Below, piece after piece: positions 38,793 to 49,126 of a DNA stretch of 64,000 nt. Below the pieces are notes generated by a model. The model was not told the origin of the DNA, ran no database searches, and was given only the letters and a program-made list of their open reading frames with translations. The number at the start of each line of letters is the position of its first letter. Within the stretch, counting starts at the first letter, position 1. Origin of the DNA: Psychrobacter sp. JCM 18900 (lineage in GTDB: Bacteria; Pseudomonadota; Gammaproteobacteria; Pseudomonadales; Moraxellaceae); NCBI RefSeq assembly GCF_904846625.1, contig NZ_CAJHBL010000008.1:1-64000 (forward strand). The letters are read 5' to 3'. Position numbers and translations under genes: made by a program.

Positions 38793-38956
38793 TAGGGCGT
38801 GTTTGATATTCACAAATAGGTACTGCGGATCGCTAAAACTGTTCCAGACAAGGCGTAAAACGACGATAATGCTCATGCCCTATCTAGATTTACAACGTAG
38901 TATGGCGCAATTTTAGCCACTGTCAGTGCCATGGTCGAATTTCCAACACGCCCCTA
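38793..38956. mobile_element. MITE-like element with terminal inverted repeats
   Basis: About 164 bp bounded by imperfect inverted repeats: TTAGGGCGTGTTTGATATTC at the left (38793-38812) and, read on the other strand, TAGGGGCGTGTTGGAAATTC at the right end (to 38956). The sequence CTATTA occurs next to both ends and may be a target duplication, but this is weak. The interior carries no gene. It lies between dtd and psd. I believe similar sequences recur in Psychrobacter intergenic regions, but this is recollection, not a search. Confidence 0.55.
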
Positions 38957-38987
38957 TTACATTACACCTTATTTTGGTAGCCTTATT

Positions 38988-39824
38988 ATGAATGTATTTA
39001 CCACCTTACAACAGCTTGTGCCGCAGCAAAAGCTCAGTAAAGTCGCTGGACGTTTGGCCGCCAGTCGCCATCCTTATGTCAAACGCACCTTTATCCGTAG
39101 CTTTGCCAAAGCTTATAATATCAGCTTAGACGAGTACGAACGCCAAAGCCTTAACGCTTATGAAAGTTTTAATGACTTTTTTACCCGCGAGTTAAAAGAA
39201 GACGCTCGTACTATCGACGCCACTGCAAACGGTATCGTGAGTCCTGCGGACGGTATTATCTCTCAGCTAGGACAAATCGAAGACCACAAACTACTACAGG
39301 CAAAAGGTCGTCACTATGATGTCGGCCAACTACTTGCTGATAGTGAAGATGGCAGTTATTTCGCTGATGGCAGTTTTGCGACTATCTACTTGGCGCCTAG
39401 CAACTATCACCGTGTGCATATGCCATTTACTGGCACATTGACTAAGACTCGCTATGTGCCTGGTACACTGTTTTCGGTCAACAATACTACGGCGGCTAAC
39501 GTGCCAGACTTGTTTGCGCGTAATGAGCGTCTGGTCTGTATGTTTGATACAAAGTATGGCAAAGCAGCTGTCGTAATGGTTGGTGCTATGATCGTCGCTG
39601 GTATTGAAACCGTCGCCACTGGCAAGATTGCTCGTACCGACGACATATTCGAGTCTGATCATGACATGCAGTTTGCAGCAGGCGAAGAGCTTGGACGCTT
39701 TTATCTAGGCTCAACGGCTATCGTAGTATTACCAAAAGCAGCAAAGGCTGACTGGCTAGATAGTATGCAAGCCAACAGCGTCGTGCAAATGGGTCAATTG
39801 CTAGGAATGGCAAACGCTCAATAA
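38988..39824 (+). CDS. psd: Phosphatidylserine decarboxylase proenzyme
   Basis: 278-residue inner-membrane-associated enzyme that decarboxylates phosphatidylserine to phosphatidylethanolamine. The chain cleaves itself in the motif LGST (GRFYLGSTAIVVL near the C-terminus), where the serine becomes the pyruvoyl cofactor. Seen: YESFNDFFTRELKEDART, SPADGIISQLGQIEDHKLLQ, and YLAPSNYHRVHMPFTG with the catalytic histidines. I prefer the ATG at 38988, giving a normal N-terminus (MNVFTTLQQLVPQQKLSKVA). The open frame from 38931 runs through the right end of the MITE-like element and is probably spurious. The element may supply or disturb the promoter. Confidence 0.93.
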   Translation: MNVFTTLQQLVPQQKLSKVAGRLAASRHPYVKRTFIRSFAKAYNISLDEYERQSLNAYESFNDFFTRELKEDARTIDATANGIVSPADGIISQLGQIEDHKLLQAKGRHYDVGQLLADSEDGSYFADGSFATIYLAPSNYHRVHMPFTGTLTKTRYVPGTLFSVNNTTAANVPDLFARNERLVCMFDTKYGKAAVVMVGAMIVAGIETVATGKIARTDDIFESDHDMQFAAGEELGRFYLGSTAIVVLPKAAKADWLDSMQANSVVQMGQLLGMANAQ

Positions 39825-39853
39825 CATGTTTGTATAAAAGCACTTAAAGTATC

Positions 39854-39897
39854 AGCCCAGTTAAGCGTGAATTAGAATGCTTAACTGGGCTTTTTTT
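39854..39897. terminator. Bidirectional terminator, psd / HD protein
   Basis: AGCCCAGTTAAGC (39854-39866) and GCTTAACTGGGCT (39879-39891) make a perfect 13-bp stem followed by T residues. It separates convergent genes. Confidence 0.94.
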
Positions 39898-39918
39898 ATG
39901 CCTGCTACTTATGTAGAT

Positions 39919-40548
39919 TTACGCATCAATCAGCCATCCTTTCTGAGTTGCATACTCAATATTATGTGAGAGCCAATCATGAATAGGAGGAAAGCTGTCT
40001 TTGATAAATGCATGAGCCCCCGCCACCTGCGAGCGCGTAACACCAAGTTCAATCCACGTTTTACCGTTGGTATTTAGGTTGAGTAAAAACGGCAATAAGC
40101 GATCGACCACTCTGAGCAACTGGCTCTCTTTGCTACTTCCTGTTTCTTGCGCTTCCCACACCTCACTCAAATCACTAATGCTATTGCCTCGCTCACGTTG
40201 CAATCTGGCAATGCCGGCACGCTCTTCGACGTGTGCATCAGTACGCGTATCAGCATATAAAAAAGTATCCCCCGCATCAATCTCACCCAAATCATGAACC
40301 AACGCCATCTTCAGTAATTTTTCATGATTGACATCTAGTGCAAATAATTCAGCAATCGACCAACAGGCCATCGCTAAATGCCAAGAATGTTCGGCAGAGT
40401 TTTCTTTACGAGTGGTCTGTGTCACATAGCTGCGGCGATTCACGCGTTTGAGCGCATCTAACTCCAATAAGAAATGAGTGACATCATCGATTTGGATATG
40501 TGAAGTAGATTTGGAATTAGTGAGTGATATAGAGCTGGCTTGCGACAT
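39919..40548 (-). CDS. HD-domain phosphohydrolase (YfbR-like 5'-nucleotidase family)
   Basis: 209-residue protein of the COG1896 HD family; characterised members (YfbR, HDDC2) are deoxynucleoside 5'-monophosphatases. Metal-binding motifs are visible: ENSAEHSWHLAMACW (first His), ALVHDLGEIDAGDTF (His-Asp pair) and a later Asp in RVVDRLLPFLLNLN. The first 20 residues are extra and Ser-rich. No signal peptide. Acidic residues near the active site fit a cobalt or other divalent ion. The exact substrate was not determined. The gene is a single unit with a terminator at its end and 238 bp to the next gene. Confidence 0.85.
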   Translation of the reverse strand: MSQASSISLTNSKSTSHIQIDDVTHFLLELDALKRVNRRSYVTQTTRKENSAEHSWHLAMACWSIAELFALDVNHEKLLKMALVHDLGEIDAGDTFLYADTRTDAHVEERAGIARLQRERGNSISDLSEVWEAQETGSSKESQLLRVVDRLLPFLLNLNTNGKTWIELGVTRSQVAGAHAFIKDSFPPIHDWLSHNIEYATQKGWLIDA

Positions 40549-40677
40549 TGATTTTCTCTGGTTTTCTCTAGTTATTGGTTTTAATGCTTATAAGTTCTAG
40601 CGATTTTAAGTTTCATTGCTCAAGGTATTATAGTTAGTTTGCTATCTAGCAATGGTTAAAAAACTATTACCGTTATC

Positions 40678-40709
40678 AAAAAAATAGCGCTTATTTTACC
40701 AAGCGCTAT
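40678..40709 (-). terminator. Terminator after isochorismatase-like gene
   Basis: ATAGCGCTT (40684-40692) and AAGCGCTAT (40701-40709) form a 9-bp stem; the A run before it reads as a U run on the minus-strand transcript. Confidence 0.85.
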
Positions 40710-40786
40710 CTATTATAAGTTAGAAGATAAATGGTTAAATTGAATCCCTATTTATCCAAGTCTTTAAGCAACTAAGGCTTAACCAC

Positions 40787-41362
40787 CTACTTAATCAAGT
40801 TAATAATGGTTTTAAATGCAGGGTCTTCGCTGCTACGGCACAGCTCAAATAATATTGATTCGACAGTGCTGATTACCCCACCTGCACGGCGAATACGGCG
40901 AATTGCTTGTTTTTTATCATAAGGAAAACGAGAACCCACTGCGTCACCAATGATGACAGGCTGCATACCATTGTCCAATAAATCCAGTGCTGTCTGCATA
41001 ATACAGACATGAGCCTCAGCACCAAAAAGCAACACAGTACTACGGTTCTGCTGCGCTAGATGGTGCCATGAATCATTATTATCGCAGGCACTAAACGTAA
41101 CCTTTTCAAAACTCTTGGCATTGTCTCCTTCGAGTACGTCGCGCAGCTCTGGCAAGGTATCGCCCAAGCCTTTTTTATATTGTTCATTGAGCATGATTGG
41201 AATATTGAGCGCTTGCAGCCCTTTAATCAAGGTAACGGTTTTTTTGACGATATTTTCGTGGTCATAGATATGCGGCGTTAAGCGCTCTTGCACATCGACA
41301 ATCATTGCTTGGGTATTCTCACGAGCGATTCGATAGGTGCGATCATTAATCATAGTAGACAT
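40787..41362 (-). CDS. Isochorismatase-family hydrolase
   Basis: 191-residue cysteine hydrolase of the isochorismatase (YcaC/nicotinamidase-like) superfamily. The triad is seen in MIVDVQERL (Asp), a Lys in the central part (FEKVTFSACD) and the nucleophile Cys in GAEAHVCIMQTALDLL. The substrate is not known; the sequence resembles the YcaC-like group. The frame stays open for 25 more codons upstream, but AAGGAG sits six bases before this ATG, so I start here. It is a single gene downstream of fadA, in the same orientation but past a terminator. Confidence 0.85.
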   Translation of the reverse strand: MSTMINDRTYRIARENTQAMIVDVQERLTPHIYDHENIVKKTVTLIKGLQALNIPIMLNEQYKKGLGDTLPELRDVLEGDNAKSFEKVTFSACDNNDSWHHLAQQNRSTVLLFGAEAHVCIMQTALDLLDNGMQPVIIGDAVGSRFPYDKKQAIRRIRRAGGVISTVESILFELCRSSEDPAFKTIINLIK

Positions 41363-41556
41363 AGTACACTCCTTGTACGGCTGACAGTTGCAACTAAAAA
41401 CTATTTTAGAATTATCATAAACAGTGCCATGGTTCATCTTTCTCTTATTTAGTCATAGTTTCATGAATGCGTCAATGGAGATAATTTTTAATCGCCGTAA
41501 TACTGTGTTTTTCGACTCTGTGATCTATTAGCTTACCAAACATCAGTTTTACCCAT

Positions 41557-41592
41557 AAAAAAACCTCTAGCCGTTATGACTAGAGGTTTTTT
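41557..41592. terminator. Terminator after fadA
   Basis: AAACCTCTAG (41561-41570) pairs with CTAGAGGTTT (41580-41589), flanked by A and T runs, so it works on both strands. It ends the minus-strand fadB-fadA transcript. Confidence 0.92.
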
Positions 41593-41647
41593 ATTAGCAA
41601 GTAGCTACTTATTGATTGTTCAAATAATCTTGTTTATATAAATAAGA

Positions 41648-42865
<1,218 letters not shown>

Positions 42866-43056
42866 TTACGACTATTACTTTTACTTTGTTAATCTCGCTC
42901 AAAATACAATAGGTATATTTGCGCTTGATTTACTCGTACTAGCATTAAACTGAACCAACTATAATCGTACGTTCGCTATTGGAGACGATTCATGTCTCAA
43001 TTGCTTTCATGCAAAATAGCAAACGTACTGCACTTCATCCTAGTAATGACTGACTA

Positions 43057-45216
43057 TTACGCTGTTGCGTAAAAAGTCTCGCCTGCGGCTGCCATGTCGC
43101 GAATCTTTTGTGGCGCTTCATAAGCTTTGCCAAGATGTGCGTATTTTTCACATAGTGCCAAGTAGTTATCTAGACCCATTTGGTCAACATAACGGCATGG
43201 GCCACCACGGAATGGAGGGAAACCTACGCCCATAATCATCGCCATGTCGGCCTCGCTTGGGGTGCTTACGATGTTGTCTTCTAAGCAGCGAACGGTTTCG
43301 TTGCAGAAGGCAATCATAGTGCGATCAATGATTGCTTGATCGTCAAACGTTTGCTTTTCGCTATCAGTCGTGGCTTTTAGCAACTCGTAAGTCGCTTCGT
43401 CAGCAACTTTCTTTGGCTTGCCGCGCTTGTCCATTTCGTATTTATAGAAACCGATACCGTTTTTCTGACCTAGACGCTCATTGTCATATAGATGCTGGAT
43501 AGCACCTTTATAATCAGGCTTCATGCGATCAGGGAAACCGTCAGCCATGACTGCTGCGCCATGTACACCTGTATCTAGACCGACCACGTCGATTAGGTAT
43601 GCAGGGCCCATTGGCCAACCGAATTTTTCCATAACTTTATCGACATGAGCAAAGTCAGCACCTTGCTTAAGTAGCAAGTCAAACGCGCCAAAGTATGGGA
43701 ACAATACACGGTTTACCAAGAAACCTGGGCAGTCGTTAACTACTACTGGCACTTTACCCATTTTAGAAGCAAGTGCAACGGTAGTCGCGATAGCTTCTTC
43801 AGATGACTTCTCACCGCGAATAACTTCGACCAATGGCATACGATGTACTGGGTTGAAGAAATGCATACCGACGAAGTTTTCTGGACGCTCAAGCGCTTCT
43901 GCTAGGAACGTAATAGAGATAGTCGAGGTGTTTGACGCTAGGATACAGTCGTCTTTTACCAAGCCTTCTACTTCTTTTAGTACCGCACGCTTCACGTTTG
44001 GATTTTCTACGACAGCTTCGATAACGATATCAGTCTCAGCAAAATCACCATAGTTCAAAGTAGGACGGATACGGCTTAAGGTTTCACCCATTTTTGCTGG
44101 GGTCATCTTGCCGCGTTCTACCATTTTGCCAAGCAGTTTGCTCGCTTCGCCCATACCAAGGTCTAATTGCTCAGACTTGATGTCTTTCATGATGATTGGC
44201 AAGCCTTTGCTGGCTGCTTGATAAGCGATACCGCCACCCATGATACCAGCGCCTAGTACAGCGGCTTCGCTGATGTCATGTGCTTGCTTGCTGTGTTTTT
44301 TGGCCAGTTTTTTGACTAGCTGATCGTTTAAGAATAGACCAACCAAGCTCTCTGCTTGTGGCGTCTTAGCGGCTTTTGCAAAACCAGCAGCTTCTACTTC
44401 GATTGCTTTGTCACGTGATAAATTAACGTGCTTTTCAATCGTTTCGATAGCGATTGCTGGTGCTGGGTATTGCTTAGGATTGGCTTTAGCGAAAATAGCA
44501 CCTTTGGCACTGTTGAACGCCATCGCTTGCTCAAGCTGGTTTAGCTTAACTGGAGCCAGTTTTTCTTCACGTTTTGCTTTCCAATCAAGCTCACCTGAGA
44601 TACATTTTTTGACTAGATCAATTGCTGCATCTTGTAAGTCGTCAGCAGGTACAGTCGCGTCAACCAAGCCTAGTTTCAATGCTGCCAATGCTTTCTTTGG
44701 GCTACCAGTCGCGATCAGCTCAAGCGCATTATCGATACCGATGATACGCGTACTACGAACTGTACCGCCGAAACCTGGGAAGATACCTAGCTGAGTTTCT
44801 GGCAGACCGATGATGGCTTTGTCACTCATGACACGGTATTCACAAACCAAGGTCATCTCACAACCGCCGCCCATTGCGGCGCCATTGATAGCCGCAACTT
44901 TAGGGAATGGTAGGTCTTCAAAACGATTGAAAGCGTCATTAACATGAACGACCCAATCTTTGATCTCGCTTTCTGATTTTTTGAAAGAACCGACGAATTC
45001 TGTGATGTCAGCACCAGCGATAAACACGCCTTTGGCTGAAGTAACGATAAGACCTTTTACGTTGTCGGCTTTTTCTAACGCACTAACTGCTTCACCAAAC
45101 TGCTTATTGGTTTCGGCATCAAATTTGTTCACGCTCTCATTTTCGGCGTTGTACTGCATGTTGGCGATGCCATCCTCTAGCATTGTCACCGTGATGCGAT
45201 TTCCTTGGTATACCAT
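43057..45216 (-). CDS. fadB: Fatty acid oxidation complex subunit alpha
   Basis: 719-residue multifunctional enzyme. The N-terminal crotonase domain (about 1-190) has [17 protein letters not shown] and [20 protein letters not shown], with the two acids needed for enoyl-CoA hydration. The Rossmann domain (from about 310) has [21 protein letters not shown], the NAD site of 3-hydroxyacyl-CoA dehydrogenase. The C-terminal dehydrogenase domains contain [14 protein letters not shown] and [23 protein letters not shown]-type sequence precedes the ATG. A FadR- or PsrA-type operator was sought in the 866-bp upstream spacer but not convincingly found. Confidence 0.96.
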   Translation of the reverse strand: MVYQGNRITVTMLEDGIANMQYNAENESVNKFDAETNKQFGEAVSALEKADNVKGLIVTSAKGVFIAGADITEFVGSFKKSESEIKDWVVHVNDAFNRFEDLPFPKVAAINGAAMGGGCEMTLVCEYRVMSDKAIIGLPETQLGIFPGFGGTVRSTRIIGIDNALELIATGSPKKALAALKLGLVDATVPADDLQDAAIDLVKKCISGELDWKAKREEKLAPVKLNQLEQAMAFNSAKGAIFAKANPKQYPAPAIAIETIEKHVNLSRDKAIEVEAAGFAKAAKTPQAESLVGLFLNDQLVKKLAKKHSKQAHDISEAAVLGAGIMGGGIAYQAASKGLPIIMKDIKSEQLDLGMGEASKLLGKMVERGKMTPAKMGETLSRIRPTLNYGDFAETDIVIEAVVENPNVKRAVLKEVEGLVKDDCILASNTSTISITFLAEALERPENFVGMHFFNPVHRMPLVEVIRGEKSSEEAIATTVALASKMGKVPVVVNDCPGFLVNRVLFPYFGAFDLLLKQGADFAHVDKVMEKFGWPMGPAYLIDVVGLDTGVHGAAVMADGFPDRMKPDYKGAIQHLYDNERLGQKNGIGFYKYEMDKRGKPKKVADEATYELLKATTDSEKQTFDDQAIIDRTMIAFCNETVRCLEDNIVSTPSEADMAMIMGVGFPPFRGGPCRYVDQMGLDNYLALCEKYAHLGKAYEAPQKIRDMAAAGETFYATA

Positions 45217-46082
45217 TTGAAACTCCTTTCTATATAACGAAAGCTACGTTTTGAATTAAAATAAATAGCCAGTTACTGTTAGTAAAATGGGTAATAGCAC
45301 TGTGCGCTTGTCATGTTATAAAGACAAACATATAACCAGCTCACAAGTGAAGATGTCTTTATTATCCAGCGCTCATCATGATGCACGTATTTTGCGTCTC
45401 TTGCATGACATCATATGACGCTTCATTTATATACTGCTGTTGCAGGTACTGATGTTCAAAATATTGACTGAGACTTGGTCTAACACTCGGTATCGACGAT
45501 TGAACATCCTGAGAAAAAACCCAGTAGGGTCACCATCAGACCATTTTCACGTCAATTAGTGTAGGGGATTATGCCCCTAACTGTCACAAGCTAATACCAT
45601 ACTCGCAAGTCACTCTTAAATCACTTGCAGGCATTTACCTTACGCTAAAAGTGTTTTAGTGAATAAATGTATACTGAATTGTTAATTTAGATTTATTTCG
45701 TGTTGTTGACTTCATGCATGCCATCTTTGGAACGACAATCCGTTAGCGCTACTTAATAAATGCTACTTGGTCAGTGCTAGCTATTCAGTGTCAGCATTCA
45801 GTACCATTTTTCTACGGTAATAAGATTAACGTGCCAGCCTAGCTTGCTCTTTTATCAGAACATATTCAACCAGAGAGTGACATCATCCATCGGTAACGAA
45901 ATCTTATCGTTATATTGCAGCTAAGATTGCTCTACTTTCGAATAGACTTCGGTAGAAAAATGCAAAAAATAATCAATTGATACCGTGTGTCACATAAGCG
46001 ATATGACCTATCATGCTACACTAATAGCGTTTTTTCCTTATCCCTAATAAGTTTTACTGTATCCCTGATAAATGGTTGGATT
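45217..46082. other. Long divergent spacer, fadB / ispA
   Basis: 866 bp, one of the longest spacers here. It has no gene-like frame. A 6-bp hairpin, TAGGGG (45562-45567) with CCCCTA (45574-45579), is the only GC-rich structure. Promoters for fadB and ispA must lie here. The frame of ispA stays open back to a GTG at 45987, but that part does not resemble the family. Confidence 0.4.
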
Positions 46083-47159
46083 ATGACTGTTTCCCTTACT
46101 TCTAGCACTACCTCTACTGGCTTCATCCCTTCTAACTTTGTCTCTTTTCAAAGCACTGAGCAGTTTCATGGTGCTGTACGCGAGCAATTGGCGCAAGATA
46201 TCGAGGTATTATTTACTTATGCCAAGCTGCCTAGCCCACTGGTAGATGCCTGCCGTTATGTGATGACGGGTCAAGGCAAACTGGTACGCCCACTGATGGT
46301 TGCCAGCGCTTTTGCCAGTATTAATAGCAGCAATAACGAACGTACAGACGAGCCTAATAATGATATCGATACTCTCGATGCTGATCTGGACACGCTACTA
46401 GAAAACGACTCAGACTATGATATGTCGCGCCGTGCTGCATTGGCGGTAGAGCTGCTGCATACTTATTCGTTGGTACATGATGATTTGCCGTGTATGGACG
46501 ATGATGAGCTTCGCCGTGGTCAGCCTACTGCTCATATCGCTTTTGATGAAGCGACGGCTCTGCTGGCAGGAGATGTATTGCAGACGCTAGCATTTGAAGT
46601 ATTGACCGCAGAGATGCCAACCTTTGCGCCGTTTGATGCAAATATCGCAAGTCAGCTCATAGCAATATTTGCGCCGCGCGCCAGACGCATGGTGTCGGGT
46701 CAAATGCTAGACCTTAATGCCGAAGCCAGCATCAGTATCGCGCAGGATGATTTAGAAGCCATCCATCGTGACAAGACAGGGGCGTTGATAGAAGCGGCGA
46801 TGCTCATGGGCGGCGTCTGTGCTGGTGCAACGGCCCCGCAGCGTATGGCACTACAAGAGTGCGCGCAACATATCGGTCTAGCCTTTCAAGTCCAAGATGA
46901 TGTGCTAGACGTCACCATGACGACTGATACGCTTGGTAAGCCTGCGGGTAGCGATGAAAAACTAGACAAATCTACCTATGTAAAACTGATGGGTGTCGAT
47001 AATGCCACCAGTTATGCGCAATCGCTATTTAACGAGGGACGCGCAGCCATTTCTCATGAACTAAGTAATCGTGAGCTCAGCGACAATGAAGATAACATTG
47101 GCACAGCTAATGATGCGCTACTGGCACTGATTGAATGGCTCTGGTCACGTAAAAAGTAG
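46083..47159 (+). CDS. ispA: Polyprenyl synthetase, probably farnesyl diphosphate synthase
   Basis: 358-residue short-chain trans-prenyltransferase that condenses isopentenyl and allylic diphosphates. The first Asp-rich motif is in LVHDDLPCMDDDELRRGQPT and the second in FQVQDDVLDVT, followed by LGKPAGSDEKLDKSTYVKLMG, all typical of bacterial IspA (geranyl or farnesyl diphosphate). An acidic insert of about 35 residues, around residue 80-115 (EPNNDIDTLDADLDTLLEND), is unusual for IspA. I use the ATG at 46083 because the N-terminus then matches family length better; a GTG 32 codons earlier is also open. Confidence 0.88.
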   Translation: MTVSLTSSTTSTGFIPSNFVSFQSTEQFHGAVREQLAQDIEVLFTYAKLPSPLVDACRYVMTGQGKLVRPLMVASAFASINSSNNERTDEPNNDIDTLDADLDTLLENDSDYDMSRRAALAVELLHTYSLVHDDLPCMDDDELRRGQPTAHIAFDEATALLAGDVLQTLAFEVLTAEMPTFAPFDANIASQLIAIFAPRARRMVSGQMLDLNAEASISIAQDDLEAIHRDKTGALIEAAMLMGGVCAGATAPQRMALQECAQHIGLAFQVQDDVLDVTMTTDTLGKPAGSDEKLDKSTYVKLMGVDNATSYAQSLFNEGRAAISHELSNRELSDNEDNIGTANDALLALIEWLWSRKK

Positions 47160-47230
47160 CTTGTCAAATAGCAGGCGAAAGCAGATATCGTAATAAATTT
47201 TATTACCCAAAACGGCAGTGAGTGGTCAAC

Positions 47231-48049
47231 ATGGACAGTTCCCCTACCCCGCGCATTTACCTCGGCACTGGTGGCTATAGCGATACCGATTTGCTCGGTA
47301 CGCTGTATCCCACCAGCACCAAAAAAACCGACTTCTTATGTGAATACGCCAAACAATACGGCGCAGTCGAAATCAACAGTACATTTTATGCGCCCATCGG
47401 ACAAAAAGCCTTTGCTGGGATGGTCGATAAAGCTTATACACAGGCGGATAGTCAGTTGAAGTTCGCCGTCAAACTGCATCAAGACTTTACTCATGCACGT
47501 AAAGGCACTGCCGAACACGCACAGGCATTTCTAAACGCTTTATCTCCACTTATCGAAGCAAATGCTTTAGCGCCTTTACTATTACAGTTTCCGCATGGCT
47601 TTGATCGTACTCGCGAGCACCGTCTCTATTTAGCGAACCTCGTCAGTTGGTTTCAAGACTATCCACTCGCTATTGAGTTTCGTCATAACGGCTGGCACAC
47701 ACCGCAAGTGGTCGATAGTTTCCAGCAGCAAGGTCTCATTTGGTGTAGCGTCGATTATCCCAAGGTAGGCGGATTACCGCCGTCACGGTTGATATTCACT
47801 GAACGCACTGGCTACCTACGTATGCATGGCAATAATACGGGCTGGTGGGATGCGATGAGCGCGGCTGATCGTCATGACTATCGCTATAGTGAAGCTGAGA
47901 TGCAGGACTGGGCGCAAGCGATTGCCAATCAGCGTCAGCACTTTGATACGCTCTATATCTTCTTTCAAAACACTGTCAATGCACACGCTTACTATAATAT
48001 TGCGATGCTGCGAGAAACGTTGGGTAAGTTTGGGTTTGAGGTTTTGTGA
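47231..48049 (+). CDS. DUF72 domain protein
   Basis: 272-residue single-domain protein of the DUF72 (YecE-like) family, TIM-barrel-like fold, role unknown. Typical segments: RIYLGTGGYSDTDLLGTLYP, KTDFLCEYAKQYGAVEINSTFY, FAVKLHQDFTHARKG, LLLQFPHGF, LAIEFRHNGWHTP and LRMHGNNTGWWD. The pattern Glu-Ile-Asn-Ser-Thr-Phe-Tyr is diagnostic. The ATG at 47231 is preferred over a GTG nine bases earlier. It lies 71 bp after ispA in the same direction and may share its transcript. Confidence 0.85.
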   Translation: MDSSPTPRIYLGTGGYSDTDLLGTLYPTSTKKTDFLCEYAKQYGAVEINSTFYAPIGQKAFAGMVDKAYTQADSQLKFAVKLHQDFTHARKGTAEHAQAFLNALSPLIEANALAPLLLQFPHGFDRTREHRLYLANLVSWFQDYPLAIEFRHNGWHTPQVVDSFQQQGLIWCSVDYPKVGGLPPSRLIFTERTGYLRMHGNNTGWWDAMSAADRHDYRYSEAEMQDWAQAIANQRQHFDTLYIFFQNTVNAHAYYNIAMLRETLGKFGFEVL

Positions 48050-48109
48050 TCAAGTTATGATTTTCTCTCAGAGTATGATTTCCTATATAAATAACACAAG
48101 GAATAACCA

Positions 48110-48850
48110 ATGTTACCTAGGTATGAAAGTATTAAGTTTCAGTGCCCACACTGTAATACTGTTGCTACTCAAAAATGGTTTGACGCGCATAAAGCAGGTA
48201 GCACAGCTAACGGAATTATCAATAATCTCTATCTAGATTATAGAAATCAAGTACGCGATTATACTCAAGAAGCAATTTTAGTTTTTCTAAGAGGTATTAA
48301 AAATCCTTTGCAATCCAGTCTTTATAAGTTCGTACCTAGAGGCTTCTCAATTGCAACTTGCGCATCATGTAATAATTTTACATTGTGGGTGAACGAGGAA
48401 ATTGTTTATCCGAAGAAAACCACAGTTCCACCTCCTAACGAAGACTTAGATGAAGATATTAAGAATCTATACCTTGAAGCTTCTAATATTTTGATTGATT
48501 CACCGAAAGGAGCAACTGCCCTTTTGCGTTTAGCTCTACAAATGCTGTTAAAGCAAATAGGGAAAGATGGAAAGAAAATCAACGATGATATAAAAGAACT
48601 GGTATCAGAAGGCTTAAGTCCTACAATACAGCAAGCTTTAGATTTGTTAAGAGTCATAGGGAATAACGCTGTTCATCCTGGTCAAATAAATTTAGATGAT
48701 AATGCTGAAATTGCTCAGAAGTTGTTCAGTATTTTAAATTTTATTGCTGATGAGCTGATAACTAAACCAAAAGAACTAGAAAAACTATATGCAGACTTAA
48801 TTCCTTTAGAGACGCAAGAGCATATTAAACAAAGAGATAAGCAGAAATGA
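48110..48850 (+). CDS. DUF4145 domain protein
   Basis: 246-residue protein. The N-terminal 90 residues contain two CxxC pairs, Cys12/Cys15 (FQCPHCNT) and Cys84/Cys87 (ATCASCNNF), which probably bind zinc. The C-terminal part, from about 105 to 215 (LYLEASNILIDSPKGATALL through GNNAVHPGQI), matches the DUF4145 helical domain, with the Arg/His-type motif found in other family members. DUF4145 is common in accessory and defence-linked genes and its function is not settled. It is more AT-rich than the neighbouring ispA and DUF72 genes, which hints at horizontal gain. AAGGA lies seven bases before the ATG. Confidence 0.7.
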   Translation: MLPRYESIKFQCPHCNTVATQKWFDAHKAGSTANGIINNLYLDYRNQVRDYTQEAILVFLRGIKNPLQSSLYKFVPRGFSIATCASCNNFTLWVNEEIVYPKKTTVPPPNEDLDEDIKNLYLEASNILIDSPKGATALLRLALQMLLKQIGKDGKKINDDIKELVSEGLSPTIQQALDLLRVIGNNAVHPGQINLDDNAEIAQKLFSILNFIADELITKPKELEKLYADLIPLETQEHIKQRDKQK

Positions 48851-48869
48851 ATTGTTTTAAATACTAACC

Positions 48870-48938
48870 AAAAAAGGACACCTCACCATGTCCTTTTTCT
48901 CATACAAACCCTTAGTAGCTAAATACTACTCTTCAACG
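48870..48938 (-). pseudogene. Decayed duplicate of sodB 3' end and terminator
   Basis: This stretch is a diverged direct repeat of 49948-50015 (about 80% identical by eye), which is the terminator plus the last codons of sodB. It keeps AAAAAAGGACACCTCAC, TGTCCTTTTT, CTTAGT, TAAA and TACTCTTCAACG, the reverse complement of the codons for Val-Glu-Glu-stop. Patchy likeness continues to about 48980. The weakened hairpin (AAAGGACA/TGTCCTTT) may still terminate the DUF4145 gene. The small open frame 48888-49109 running through it looks spurious. Confidence 0.65.
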
Positions 48939-49126
48939 AACATCCTTATTTACGCACCTTGCATCTACATAGACACAATAGATAAATTTATCCAAAACAA
49001 GCATACAGAATCGCTCTACTTATTGGTTTGGCACACTGGTAACTTATATCCTACTAATCAAGAGACATCAGTCAAAACGCCATATAAGCGTACTGATATT
49101 CACTCATAATATTGGAGAAAGTATCG

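Noticed and set aside
38931..38987. N-terminal extension of psd starting MVEFPTRPYY
   Set aside because: It runs across the right inverted repeat of the MITE-like element, and family members begin at the later Met (38988).
41363..41437. 25-codon extension of the isochorismatase-like gene
   Set aside because: An excellent AAGGAG site sits just before the internal ATG at 41362.
45562..45579. TAGGGG/CCCCTA hairpin in the fadB-ispA spacer as a terminator
   Set aside because: Only 6 bp, no T run, and no gene ends there.
45987..46082. 32-codon GTG-initiated extension of ispA
   Set aside because: Composition is unlike IspA N-termini and it lacks a ribosome binding site; the ATG at 46083 is preferred.
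48888..49109. 73-residue open frame between the DUF4145 and SDR genes
   Set aside because: It reads through the decayed sodB terminator copy on the opposite strand and has no ribosome binding site or family likeness.
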